Part shown: positions 8,474-19,272 of the stretch, in pieces
Layout: every line of letters begins with the position of its first letter
Position numbering within the stretch: position 1 is the stretch's first letter
DNA from: Pseudomonadota bacterium
GTDB lineage: Bacteria > Myxococcota_A > UBA796 > SXON01
Assembly (NCBI GenBank): GCA_030684355.1
Contig: JAUXTN010000142.1
Location: 1-50,873 of the forward strand
Direction: 5' to 3'
DNA length: 50,873 nt
Position numbers and translations under genes: made by a program
Notes under the pieces: generated by a model
What the model was told of the DNA's origin: nothing
Database searches by the model: none
What the model saw: only the letters and a program-made list of their open reading frames with translations

Positions 8474-9004
8474 CTACTTCAGGGTGCGCAGCGCCGCGTT
8501 CGTGTTGTACCGCACGTAGCGGTCGGTCGTCGTGTCGCGCACGTGCACGAGCGCGACGAGCGCGGACTTCTTGACCTCGGGGTCGAGCCCGCCCTCGTCC
8601 CCGATGTGCCCGATCGCCCAGATGGCGGCGAGCTGCTCGCGGTCGTCCGCCCCGAAGGTGGCGAGGTAGGCCAGCAGCGCGGGCATGCCGTCCTTCGCGA
8701 CGAGGCGGCCGATGGCGTCCGCCGCGGCGCGCTTGACCTTCGGGCTCGTGTCGCCCTCGAGGCGCTCGACGAGCGCGGGGGCGGCGCTCGTGGCCTCGAG
8801 CTCGGCGATGGACTCGATCGCGTTGAGGCGCACCTGCTCGGAGGCGTCCCCCAGCACGGAGACCAGCGCCTCGACGACCACCTCGTCATCGAAGTTCTGC
8901 GCGATCTTCGCGCCGTCTTCCCGCATCACCGGGTTCTCGGACTTGATCGCGATCGCGATCTCGTCGGGCCCCGCGCCGCACGCCGCCAGGAGGAGCAACA
9001 CCAT
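8474..9004 (-). CDS. HEAT-repeat lipoprotein coupled to tyrosine kinase
   Basis: The protein is 176 residues. MVLLLLAAC is a minimal lipoprotein signal with LAAC lipobox. The mature part is made of about four HEAT/PBS-lyase-type helical repeats (EALVSVLGDASEQVRLNAIE, APALVERLEGD.SPKVKRAA). These usually make an alpha-solenoid used for protein-protein contacts. The start codon ATG overlaps the upstream kinase stop as TGATG, with an in-frame GTG three bases earlier also usable, so translation depends on the kinase gene. Because the kinase has periplasmic chain-length-control and cytoplasmic ATPase parts, a lipid-anchored HEAT scaffold expressed at matched level could be an accessory of the export complex. 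That is inference; no named homologue is recognised. Confidence 0.75.
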   Translation of the reverse strand: MVLLLLAACGAGPDEIAIAIKSENPVMREDGAKIAQNFDDEVVVEALVSVLGDASEQVRLNAIESIAELEATSAAPALVERLEGDTSPKVKRAAADAIGRLVAKDGMPALLAYLATFGADDREQLAAIWAIGHIGDEGGLDPEVKKSALVALVHVRDTTTDRYVRYNTNAALRTLK

Positions 9005-11124
9005 CACGCCCCCTTCGCCTTCGGATTCTCGGCATCCGCTGGGCGCTGCGCGTAGAGCCGCGCGTACGAACGGTAATTGCCGTAGCCGCTCGCGCGGCCG
9101 TCCACCTTGTTGAGCACGACCCCGATGGGCTCGAACCCGCTCCCGTCGATGCGGCTGCGGAGGTCCGCCACCATCCGGCGGGTGGTCCGGCCGGACTCGA
9201 CCACGATGATCGTGCCCTTCGACGCGCGCCCGAGGTTCAGGGCGTCCCCCACCGCGAGGATGGGCGGGGCGTCGACCAGCACCATGTCGAAGCTGCGCGC
9301 GAGCTCCTGGAGCATCTGCCGGAGCCGCAAGCTCTCGACGAGACGCCCCGGGTTGTTCGGCAGCGGGCCCGACGTGAGGATCGAGAGGTTCGCCACGGGG
9401 GTGGCCTGGATGGCGTCCGCCAGCGGCATCGTCTGCGAGAGCACCGAGGAGACGCCACGATCGTTGGCGAGCGTCGGGAAGCTCTTGTGCTGGGTGGGCC
9501 GGCGCAGGTCACAATCCACGATGACGACGCGCTTGCCGTCGTTCGCGAGGCAGATGCCGAGGTTCGTGCAGAAGGTGCTCTTCCCCTCCCCCGGGATGCT
9601 CGACGTGACGGTGAGGATGTCGATCGGCGAGTCGACCCCTGCGAACGCGATGCTGTTCCGGATGGCGCGGTAGGCCTCGAAGAGCGGGTCGGTCGGCGGG
9701 AGGAGGTGGATGAGCTGGGTCGGCCCCTTCAGCTTGTAGACGGGCACGAGGCCGAGCACCGGGAGCGACCAGACGATGCGGAGGTCCTCGCCGGACTTGA
9801 TGCTGTCGTCGACGTACTCGAAGAGGAAGACGAGGCCCACGCCCACGCCCACACCCACGATCCCGCCGAGCACGATGTAGACGAGGAGCTTCGGCGCGGC
9901 CGCCTTGTCCGGGGCCTTCGCGGGCTCGACGGACTTCATGTCCGACACGGTCATCGCCTCGGCCACGGCGATCTGGTACTGCTGCTCGAGCAGGGACTTG
10001 TAGATCGCCTGCGTGGCGTCCGCGGTGAGCTGGAGCTCGGCGATCTTCCGCCCCTTCTCGGGGAAGGTGCCGGCCTCGGCGACGGTCGCCTGGACCGCCG
10101 AGACGAGCTCGCTGCGGCGCTGCAGGAGGCCCGCGAACTGCACCTGGAGGTTCTCGACCGCGGGGTCGAGCTCGTGCTGCTCGCGCAGCGCCAGGGTGAT
10201 CTCGGCCTCGACGCTGGCGATCTGGCGGTCGAGATCGAGCATGTCCGGGTGCTTCGGCGTCTTGTCGAGGAGCTGGGCCTGCCGCGAGAGGCGGAGCTCG
10301 GTCAGCTTCCCGCGGAGCTCGCGGACCTGGACGTTGCTCGCGATGGAGCCGGGGCTCACGAGGGCAACCGACTCGGCCTCGTTTCCGCGCTGGATCTGGC
10401 GGATCTGCGCCTGGAGGTCGGCCATCTCGGCCTCCGCCGTCACGATCTCGCCGACGAGCGTGCTCGCCCGGCCCACGGCGGCCTTGGTCTCGGCGTCGAG
10501 GTCGATGACCTGCTCGGCCTGGAGGGCCGCGGCCACGCGCTGGAGCGCGATGTCGAACTCGGACTGGAGCTTGTCGAGCTCGCCCTGCACGAAGGTCAGG
10601 GCCTCGCGCGTGTCCTTCTTGGCCGTCTCCATCGTGACGGAGAGGTAGACCTCCACCATCGTGTCCGCGAGGAGCGCGGAGAGCTCGGGGGTCTCCGAGG
10701 TGGCCGTGAACAGCAGGATGTTGGTGCCCTGGGCCTGCACGATCTCCACGTACGGCTGGGCGAGGATCTCGCCGTCGATGCCCGGGACGAGGAGCTTCTC
10801 GGCCATCATCAGCTCGCCGTCGGAGTCGCGGAGCTGGAGGCGCCAGATCACCTCGTCCAGCACCGGCCGCATCTGCGCGAGCGAGATCTTCGTCTGCATG
10901 TCGTCGGACGAGCCGGACAGCGACTGGGCCATCTCGCCGAGGTCCATCTCGCCGAGGATCGAGAGCTCCGCGGAGGAGGACTCGACCGCTAGCTTGGCGG
11001 TGGCCTGGTAGCGCTTCGGGAGGACCATGGCGAGGGCGCCGGCCCCGACCGTGAAGAACACGATGGCCTGGAGAAAGATCCACTTCCTCCGGAGCAGCGC
11101 GGCGTAGACCTTGAGAAGTTCCAT
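9004..11124 (-). CDS. Wzc-like polysaccharide co-polymerase / tyrosine autokinase
   Basis: The 706-residue protein starts at ATG 11124. It has the Wzz-type layout: a membrane segment about residues 15-35, a long periplasmic coiled-coil region about 165-400 and a second membrane segment about 412-436. The cytoplasmic BY-kinase domain follows with Walker A SSIPGEGKST (508-517), Walker A' VVIVDCDLRRP (533-543) and Walker B MVLVDAPP (614-621). The C-terminus has a Tyr cluster YGNYRSYARLY (681, 684, 687, 691), the usual autophosphorylation tail. The family controls chain length and export of exopolysaccharide together with Wza, using cycles of phosphorylation. It is divergent from the Wza-like gene and translationally coupled to a HEAT lipoprotein. 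Confidence 0.92.
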   Translation of the reverse strand: MELLKVYAALLRRKWIFLQAIVFFTVGAGALAMVLPKRYQATAKLAVESSSAELSILGEMDLGEMAQSLSGSSDDMQTKISLAQMRPVLDEVIWRLQLRDSDGELMMAEKLLVPGIDGEILAQPYVEIVQAQGTNILLFTATSETPELSALLADTMVEVYLSVTMETAKKDTREALTFVQGELDKLQSEFDIALQRVAAALQAEQVIDLDAETKAAVGRASTLVGEIVTAEAEMADLQAQIRQIQRGNEAESVALVSPGSIASNVQVRELRGKLTELRLSRQAQLLDKTPKHPDMLDLDRQIASVEAEITLALREQHELDPAVENLQVQFAGLLQRRSELVSAVQATVAEAGTFPEKGRKIAELQLTADATQAIYKSLLEQQYQIAVAEAMTVSDMKSVEPAKAPDKAAAPKLLVYIVLGGIVGVGVGVGLVFLFEYVDDSIKSGEDLRIVWSLPVLGLVPVYKLKGPTQLIHLLPPTDPLFEAYRAIRNSIAFAGVDSPIDILTVTSSIPGEGKSTFCTNLGICLANDGKRVVIVDCDLRRPTQHKSFPTLANDRGVSSVLSQTMPLADAIQATPVANLSILTSGPLPNNPGRLVESLRLRQMLQELARSFDMVLVDAPPILAVGDALNLGRASKGTIIVVESGRTTRRMVADLRSRIDGSGFEPIGVVLNKVDGRASGYGNYRSYARLYAQRPADAENPKAKGA

Positions 11125-11202
11125 GAACCCCGTTTGTGCCCTTCGGAGGGGGGGCTTGGCCGCGGACGGCGGTCGATAGGCCCTCCGCCGGTCGGCCCGG
11201 GC

Positions 11203-11232
11203 CCTATAGCCACACGAGTCCCTCCGCTGCAA
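11203..11232 (-). promoter_or_regulatory. candidate sigma-70-type promoter for the tyrosine kinase gene
   Basis: Read on the minus strand, TTGCAG (11227-11232) and TATAGG (11203-11208) are separated by 18 bases in the 193-base gap between the kinase and Wza-like genes. The -10 is about 79 bases upstream of the kinase start, leaving a long leader. Match to consensus is four of six in both boxes. No equally good promoter was seen for the Wza-like gene. Confidence 0.4.
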
Positions 11233-11317
11233 GCGGGCATGCTCCGCACGCTCGATGCCGGCGCCCGTCTCCTCGCGGCCCTCGCTGCCAACGCCCCATT
11301 GTGGTATGCGGGCGACC

Positions 11318-12055
11318 ATGCGGGCGCCCCACATCCTTTGGTTGACCTTTGCCTGTGCGATGGGGCTGGCCGCGTGCGCGCCCGTCCAGGCGCCGCCGAA
11401 CGTGGCGGACACCGACGAGGTGCTGCGCCTCCCCTCTACGGAGGCCTTCATCTTCGGCCCCGGGGACAGCCTGCGCATCTGGGTCTGGCGCCACGACGAC
11501 CTCACGGTCGACGTGACGATCGCCCCCGACGGCGCCATCACCTACCCGCTCGTCGGCCGCGTGGTCCTCGCGGGCCTCGGCTACGAGGCCGTGGTCGCGA
11601 AGATCCAGGGCGCCATCAACGAGTACTACGTGGACGCCCAGGTCTCCGTGAACATCGTCGCCGTCACCAACCAGAAGGTGGTGGTCATCGGCGAGGTGGA
11701 CACCCCCCAGGTGCTCCAGATCGTGAACGAGATGTCGCTGTTGGAGGCCCTCACCCGCACGGGCGGCATCAACCCCGACGCCCGCACGAGCAACGTGCTC
11801 GTCATCCGCGGCGGCGTCGAGAAGCCCACGCTCTTCACCGTCAACGTGGACGCCATCTACGGCAAGGGCGACTTCTCCCAGATGGTGTACCTCCAGCGTG
11901 GTGACATCGTGTACGTCCCCGCCAAGACGATCACGAACGTCGAGCGCTTCTTCCGCCGCATCCAGGCCGTCCTGGCCCCGGCGGTCTCCGGCTCCGCCAT
12001 CTACCGGAACATCATCTCCGGCGGCGCCGCGGGCTCGAACGTCGTCCCGAACTGA
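11318..12055 (+). CDS. Wza-like polysaccharide export lipoprotein
   Basis: The 245-residue product starts at ATG 11318; an in-frame ATG at 11306 is an alternative. The signal ends MGLAAC, a good lipobox. Residues about 45-130 form a polysaccharide biosynthesis/export domain (FGPGDSLRIWVWRHDDL, APDGAITYPLVGRV). An SLBB-type domain follows (VVVIGEVDTPQ..LLEALTRTGGI). It is shorter than enterobacterial Wza (about 380 residues), as is usual for the two-domain myxobacterial forms. It would form the periplasmic/outer-membrane exit channel for polysaccharide and dock on the periplasmic domain of the kinase. It lies three bases upstream of the sugar transferase gene, so the two form an operon. Confidence 0.88.
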   Translation: MRAPHILWLTFACAMGLAACAPVQAPPNVADTDEVLRLPSTEAFIFGPGDSLRIWVWRHDDLTVDVTIAPDGAITYPLVGRVVLAGLGYEAVVAKIQGAINEYYVDAQVSVNIVAVTNQKVVVIGEVDTPQVLQIVNEMSLLEALTRTGGINPDARTSNVLVIRGGVEKPTLFTVNVDAIYGKGDFSQMVYLQRGDIVYVPAKTITNVERFFRRIQAVLAPAVSGSAIYRNIISGGAAGSNVVPN

Positions 12056-12058
12056 ACG

Positions 12059-13498
12059 ATGCGTCGCCGCGTCGCCTTCGGTCTCGCCGTCCTCGATGCG
12101 CTCGCGGTGTTCGCCGGCGTCGTGACCGCATGGCTGTTCTGGCTCTGGCTCGCGCCGAACCTGCAGCACCTCGTCCAGGTGCGCCTCTGGGAGCTCTTCC
12201 TCCCGAACCCGTGGATGCCCGCCGGCTCAGTCTACCTGGTCGCCTGGCTCTTCGCGCTCCGGCAGCTCGGCCTGCACGACCCCGGGCGCATGGAGAACAG
12301 CGTCCGCATCGTCTCGGCGACCACCCGGAGCGCCGTCTACATGACGATGTTCACGCTCGTGGTGAACGCCGTGCTCGCCGAGCGGGTCTACCCGAAGGGC
12401 CTCGTCCTCCCGCTCGTCGGCTTCTGCTGGTTGTACCTGACGACCGCGCGGCTCCTCGTCTTCCGGCTGCTCCTACGGCTGGAGGCCCCCCCCACCGCCG
12501 TCAACGCGCTCATCGTCGGCATCGGCCCGGACGCCGCGGCGATGGGACAGCACATCCTCCGCGACGCGAGGCACGTATGCACGGTGGCCGGGCACGTGCG
12601 CACGGCCATGTCCGGCGCCCCCTCCGTCGGCCCGGAGCGGATCCTCGGTGACATCGGCGACATCCCGGCGCTCGTGAACAAGCACGACGTGCGGGTCGTC
12701 ATCCTCGCCACGCGGACCCTCCCGCGCGGGGACGCCATGCGCCTCGCCGTGCAGGCCGACCACATGGGCCTCCGGGTGCTCCAGGCCCCCTACTCGTGGG
12801 GCGTCGTGAGCCCGCGCCTGGGGTTCGCGCGCATCGGCGGGCTCGACCTCATCGATCTCGCCGGCATCCGCTACCCCACGCTGGGCGAGCAGGTGAAGCG
12901 AGGCTTCGACCTCGCCGCCGTGCTCTCGGGGGGCGCGGTCCTCCTGCCGTTCCTCCTCGTGGTGGCCCTCGTCATCCGCCTCGGGGACGGCGGGCCCGCG
13001 CTCTACACCGCCAAGCGCCTCGGCCGCGGCGGGCGCACGTTCGACTTCTTCAAGTTCCGCTCGATGGTGGTCGGCGCCGACAAGATCAAGGACCAGCTCC
13101 GCGACCAGAACGAGTCCGACGGGCGGCTCTTCAAGATGAAGAACGACCCGCGCGTGACCCCCATCGGCCGGTTCATCCGGAAGTACTCGATCGACGAGCT
13201 GCCGCAGCTCCTCAACGTGCTCCGCGGCGAGATGAACCTCGTCGGGCCGCGGCCGCTGCCGGCGGAGGATCTCGCGGGGATCGAGCACGATCCCGAGATG
13301 CGCTACTGGTTCGAGCAGCGCGGGAAGGTCAACCCGGGGATCACCGGGCTCTGGCAGGTCATGGGCCGCTCGGAGCTCGGGTTCGCCGAGATGGTCCGGC
13401 ACGACATCTACTACATCCAGAACTGGTCGCTCTGGCTCGATCTGCAGGTGCTCGTGAAGACGGTCCCCGCGGTGCTGCGGGGCCGGGGCGCGAGCTGA
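12059..13498 (+). CDS. polyprenyl-phosphate sugar-1-phosphate transferase (WbaP/ExoY family)
   Basis: The 479-residue protein has four or five N-terminal membrane segments (about residues 1-135), a central Rossmann-like region (ALIVGIGPDAAAMG), another membrane segment near 280-300 and a C-terminal bacterial sugar transferase domain. Diagnostic motifs are FKFRSMVVGAD, KYSIDELPQLLNVLRGEM followed by NLVGPRP, and KVNPGITGLWQV. It transfers a sugar-1-phosphate from a nucleotide sugar to undecaprenyl phosphate, the first membrane step of repeat-unit synthesis. It follows the Wza-like gene by three bases and ends six bases before the convergent PLD gene. Sugar specificity (glucose, galactose or other) is not determinable. 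Confidence 0.92.
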   Translation: MRRRVAFGLAVLDALAVFAGVVTAWLFWLWLAPNLQHLVQVRLWELFLPNPWMPAGSVYLVAWLFALRQLGLHDPGRMENSVRIVSATTRSAVYMTMFTLVVNAVLAERVYPKGLVLPLVGFCWLYLTTARLLVFRLLLRLEAPPTAVNALIVGIGPDAAAMGQHILRDARHVCTVAGHVRTAMSGAPSVGPERILGDIGDIPALVNKHDVRVVILATRTLPRGDAMRLAVQADHMGLRVLQAPYSWGVVSPRLGFARIGGLDLIDLAGIRYPTLGEQVKRGFDLAAVLSGGAVLLPFLLVVALVIRLGDGGPALYTAKRLGRGGRTFDFFKFRSMVVGADKIKDQLRDQNESDGRLFKMKNDPRVTPIGRFIRKYSIDELPQLLNVLRGEMNLVGPRPLPAEDLAGIEHDPEMRYWFEQRGKVNPGITGLWQVMGRSELGFAEMVRHDIYYIQNWSLWLDLQVLVKTVPAVLRGRGAS

Positions 13499-13504
13499 CC
13501 CGGC

Positions 13505-14686
13505 CTACATCCGCGACTCCAAGAGCCCCGCGAACCACTCCTTCGTGCGCGAGAACCAGCTCCGACGGTGCCACGCCGCCAGCGTGACCTCGTGGGACTG
13601 CGCCTTGTCGCGCTCGAAGATGGCGACGTGCTCGGCGGCCACGTTGGCGTCGAGGATGTTGACGTTCACCTCGTCGAGGAGGCGCAACGAGAGGCTGTCG
13701 ACGTTGGCCGAGCCGACGGTGGCCCAGATGTCGTCGATGACCATGGTCTTCGCGTGCAGGACCGCGGGCTGGTACACGAAGATGCGGACGCCGCCGCCGA
13801 GGAGCGCGCCCCAACGCAGGCGGCCCGCCCAGCGCGTGAGCGGGATGTCGGTGGGCCCGGCGACGAGCAGCTCGACCTCGACCCCGCGCACCCGCGCGTC
13901 GAGCAGGGTGCGCATCATGAGCTTGTCAGGGACGAAGTAGGCGTTCGCGATGCGGATCGTGCGGCGTGCGGACGCGATGGAGAGGTGGTACATCACGCGC
14001 GCGTTGTAGTTGCCCTCGTGCGGGGAGCTCCAGAACGCCTGGGCGACGACATCGCCGCAGGGCGGGAGGTCGGGGAAGTAGGCGTCGCCGTGGAGCAGGG
14101 TCCCCGTCGACTCCACCCAGTTGTCGAGGAACGCGCCCTGGAGCTGCGCGACGACCGGCCCCTCGACCCGCACCGCCGTGTCGCGCCAGTGCCCGGGGCC
14201 CTGGGCGTCGCCCGTCCACACGTCGGTGATGCCCATCCCGCCGGCAAAACCGATGCGCCCGTCCACCACGAGGATGCGACGGTGCGTGCGCTGATCGAAG
14301 CGTCGGAGGTTTCCCCACGAGGGCGGGCGGTACAGCGAGAGCTCCACGCCGGCCGCGCGCAACCGGGCCCGGGCGTCCTCTCCGAGGCGTCGGCTCCCGA
14401 ACCAGTCCAGCGTGATGTGCACGCACACGCCGGCCCGCGCGCGCTCCGCGAGGGCGTCGACGAACGTGTCGGCGATGCGCCCGCTCCACATCATGTAGGT
14501 CTCGAGCGTGATCGTGCGCTCGGCCGCGCGGATGGCCTCGAGCATGGCCGGGTAGAAGCCGTCGCCGTTCACGAGCGTGGTCACCCGGTTGCCCGGGAGG
14601 AGCGGAGGGCCGAGCAAGGCGCCGATGGAGCGGCGGAAGACCGCGTCTTCCACGCCGTAGAGGGCCTCGACGGAACGATAGATCAT
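13505..14686 (-). CDS. cardiolipin synthase-like phospholipase D family protein
   Basis: The 393-residue protein has two phospholipase D catalytic repeats. The first is HRRILVVDGRIGFAGGMG, in which the usual Lys of HxKxxxxD is Arg. The second is HAKTMVIDDIWATVGSANVD, a complete HxKxxxxD. NGDGFYPAMLEAIRAAERTI near the N-terminus is typical of the soluble ClsB-type cardiolipin synthases lacking N-terminal membrane helices. It would condense phosphatidylglycerol (with phosphatidylglycerol or phosphatidylethanolamine) at the inner membrane. The Lys-to-Arg change is conservative but could alter activity. It is probably monocistronic: the Tex gene upstream ends 41 bases before its start and has the same orientation, so read-through is possible. 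Confidence 0.82.
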   Translation of the reverse strand: MIYRSVEALYGVEDAVFRRSIGALLGPPLLPGNRVTTLVNGDGFYPAMLEAIRAAERTITLETYMMWSGRIADTFVDALAERARAGVCVHITLDWFGSRRLGEDARARLRAAGVELSLYRPPSWGNLRRFDQRTHRRILVVDGRIGFAGGMGITDVWTGDAQGPGHWRDTAVRVEGPVVAQLQGAFLDNWVESTGTLLHGDAYFPDLPPCGDVVAQAFWSSPHEGNYNARVMYHLSIASARRTIRIANAYFVPDKLMMRTLLDARVRGVEVELLVAGPTDIPLTRWAGRLRWGALLGGGVRIFVYQPAVLHAKTMVIDDIWATVGSANVDSLSLRLLDEVNVNILDANVAAEHVAIFERDKAQSHEVTLAAWHRRSWFSRTKEWFAGLLESRM

Positions 14687-14727
14687 TGTCGAGATCCCGC
14701 TCCAACGACGCCCCTATCGCATCCGGC

Positions 14728-17112
<2,385 letters not shown>

Positions 17113-17314
17113 GGGACCGGGGGAGGGAGGGCGGGCCCCCGACGCGCGAGCGCGAGGCGGGGTGGGGAGGCCGCGGGGAGCGGCCGGGAGGGCCCATGGG
17201 GTACCCCGCCGAGGTCCCGCTGTGCAAGGGCTCGCCGACGATCCGGCGCACACCGCGGGGGCGGCCTCCCGGGGACACGGCCCCAGCCGCCGACCCCCTC
17301 CCCCTCCGAGGGTC

Positions 17315-17776
17315 CTACGCCGGCTCGGTCTCCCGCTTCGGGATCCGCGCGGGCTCCTCGATCGGCTCGGAGACCTCGCGCACCACGTTGGTGTCGCCGG
17401 TCTCCAGCACGATGTCGGCCAGGGAGACGATGCCGACGCACTCGGCGTTCTCGTCCACCACGACCACGCGGCGGATGCGGTGCTGCATCATCAGGTCGCG
17501 CGCGGCGTTGAGGTCGCTGTCGACGGGCACGGTGACGCACGGCGTCGTCATGCAATCGCGCGCTTCACAGTCGAGCGGGTTGCGCCCCTGGGCCACGAGC
17601 CGGCACACGATGTCCCGGTCGGTGACGGTCCCCACGGGGGTGCGATCCTCCTCGGAGGTGAGCACGGGGATCGAGCCGCAGTCGGACTCCACCATCAAGC
17701 GGGCCACCTCGTGCACCCGGGTGGTCGGGGTGCAGTAGGCGGGGTTCGGGGTCATCACGTCGCGGACGGTCTTCAC
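17315..17776 (-). CDS. CBS-domain pair protein
   Basis: The 153-residue protein starts at GTG 17776, chosen because GGAGG sits five bases upstream. It consists of two CBS motifs: VRDVMTPNPAYCTPTTRVHE..GSIPVLT..VGTVTDRDIV (residues about 3-60) and ARDCMTTPCVTVPVDSDLN..VVVVDEN..VGIVSLADIV (about 70-130). A short charged tail follows. CBS pairs form a Bateman module that senses adenosine nucleotides or other ligands. Stand-alone versions often regulate partner enzymes. No partner is evident here; neighbours are Tex and a metallophosphoesterase with separate spacing. Cytoplasmic. Confidence 0.88.
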   Translation of the reverse strand: MKTVRDVMTPNPAYCTPTTRVHEVARLMVESDCGSIPVLTSEEDRTPVGTVTDRDIVCRLVAQGRNPLDCEARDCMTTPCVTVPVDSDLNAARDLMMQHRIRRVVVVDENAECVGIVSLADIVLETGDTNVVREVSEPIEEPARIPKRETEPA

Positions 17777-17870
17777 GGTCACCTCCAGGAATGCCCCATG
17801 GAGGTGCACCCGGCTGGCCGGACGACATCGTGCGCGCCTGTCTCGGTTGGTCTGGGTGCCGGGCGCGTCG

Positions 17871-17892
17871 GAGCGCCGTCGGGCAGGCGCTC
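17871..17892 (-). terminator. hairpin overlapping the metallophosphoesterase stop codon
   Basis: GAGCGCC and GGCGCTC form a perfect 7-bp stem with an 8-base loop, starting inside the TGA stop of the metallophosphoesterase gene. There is no U-tract, as expected in such a GC-rich genome, so it may be a Rho-independent-like barrier or an mRNA 3' stabiliser. Confidence 0.4.
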
Positions 17893-19255
17893 AGGGCGAG
17901 AGCGTGTAGGTGTCCAGCACGTTCCCACCCAGATCGTACGCGGTCATCGTCAAGCGGTTCCCCTCGACGACACCGATGACGTAGTGCTGGGTCTCGACGG
18001 AGACGGCGGTGTAGCTCAAGCCCTGGTTGTTGTCGTAGAGCGGGGCGCCGCCGCCGGCCGTCACCACATAGGTGATGCCGTCGGTCTGCGCGACCTCCAG
18101 CCCCCCGGCGAGCGGCACGCTGCGCTCGTAGTTGTGGTTGTGGCCCGCGAGATCGAGCTGCACGCCGCCCGCCTCGGCCACGGGCACGAAGTAGGTGCGG
18201 ACGTTGGCGTCCTCGCCGTTGGGCCGGCAGCCGGAGTACGCCGGCTTGTGGTGGAAGACGATCTTCCACGGCTGGGTCGTCGCCGCGAGGTCCTCGGTGA
18301 GCCAGGTCGCCTGCGTGGCCCAGTCGTTCGTGTTGGCGACCGTGTCGTTCCACGACGCGAAGTGCACGTTCCCGTAGTCGAAGCTGAACCACTCCTCGTT
18401 GCCCGGCAGCGCGGCGAGCGCGAAGTACGGCTGCGCGAGGCCCTCGTGGTTGCCGTTCGCGGCGATGGTCGGGACGCTCTCGATGTAGCCGGCGCCCGCG
18501 TCGTACCAGTCGTCCCACTCGCTGACCCGCGAGCCCATCACCACGGCGTCCCCCGTGAAGAGCCGGAACTCGACGCCGTGAGACGCCATGCCGGCCAGGA
18601 TGGACTGCCAGGTCGTGGGGCTGCCGCGGGAGTCCCCCGCGACGCCGAACACGAACGGCTCCGTGCTGCCGGGCGGCGGGGCGGTCGTGAACGTGTAGTC
18701 CGGCGACCACGCGCCCTCGGCGCCGACGCGGTAGTGCCAGGTCGTGCCGGGCTGGAGCCCGCAGACACGCACCTCGTGGACCCGGCCGTCCAAGAGGTCC
18801 GTGCCGAGGAGGAAGCTGCTGCCGGCGAGGGTGGTGCCGTAGGCGTCGTCCACGCCGATCTGGAGGTGGGTGGCGTACGTGTCCGAGTCCGTACGCCAGA
18901 TCATCGTCATGGAGGTCGAGGGGTCCCCCGACCAGCCGACGTGCACCTGGCTGGGCGCCGGGACCGCGCCGAGCGTGTCGGCGTGCGGATCCGCGAGCAC
19001 GGGGGCGTCCACCGTCCAGCCCGTCTGCGCGACGTAGATGGGCTCGTCACACGCGAACGGCACCGAGGAGCCGACGGTCGAGAGCTCGGCTGGGGGCGCG
19101 GCGAGCTCGGACAGGACGATGTCGACCACGGGGGCCGCGGTCGGCGTGGCGCTGTCCGCCGGAGGGGGCTCCGACGACGTGCAGGCGGCGAAGGCGAGGA
19201 GGAACAGCAACGATTTGAAGTCTACCGTGTGTCGGGCGAGCCCGCTGCGCCACAC
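17891..19255 (-). CDS. secreted calcineurin-like metallophosphoesterase (purple acid phosphatase type)
   Basis: The product is up to 454 residues from GTG 19255. A TTG at 19210 gives a cleaner lipoprotein signal (LLFLLAFAAC) and may be the true start. Residues about 95-190 resemble a fibronectin type III-like domain (VHVGWSGDPSTSMTMIWRTD) as in purple acid phosphatases. The phosphatase domain shows GVAGDSRG, LFTGDAV, ANGNHEG, FHHKP and AGHNHNYER, that is, the full set of two-metal ligands. It would hydrolyse phosphomonoesters or diesters at the cell surface. The gene is monocistronic and is divergent from the flippase gene only 17 bases away. Confidence 0.88.
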   Translation of the reverse strand: MWRSGLARHTVDFKSLLFLLAFAACTSSEPPPADSATPTAAPVVDIVLSELAAPPAELSTVGSSVPFACDEPIYVAQTGWTVDAPVLADPHADTLGAVPAPSQVHVGWSGDPSTSMTMIWRTDSDTYATHLQIGVDDAYGTTLAGSSFLLGTDLLDGRVHEVRVCGLQPGTTWHYRVGAEGAWSPDYTFTTAPPPGSTEPFVFGVAGDSRGSPTTWQSILAGMASHGVEFRLFTGDAVVMGSRVSEWDDWYDAGAGYIESVPTIAANGNHEGLAQPYFALAALPGNEEWFSFDYGNVHFASWNDTVANTNDWATQATWLTEDLAATTQPWKIVFHHKPAYSGCRPNGEDANVRTYFVPVAEAGGVQLDLAGHNHNYERSVPLAGGLEVAQTDGITYVVTAGGGAPLYDNNQGLSYTAVSVETQHYVIGVVEGNRLTMTAYDLGGNVLDTYTLSP

Positions 19256-19272
19256 CGTTAGACTGCGCGCGG

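Noticed and set aside
17113..17314. Riboswitch or small RNA in the 200-base gap upstream of tex
   Set aside because: Only GC-rich low-complexity sequence with short inverted repeats; no recognisable conserved core.
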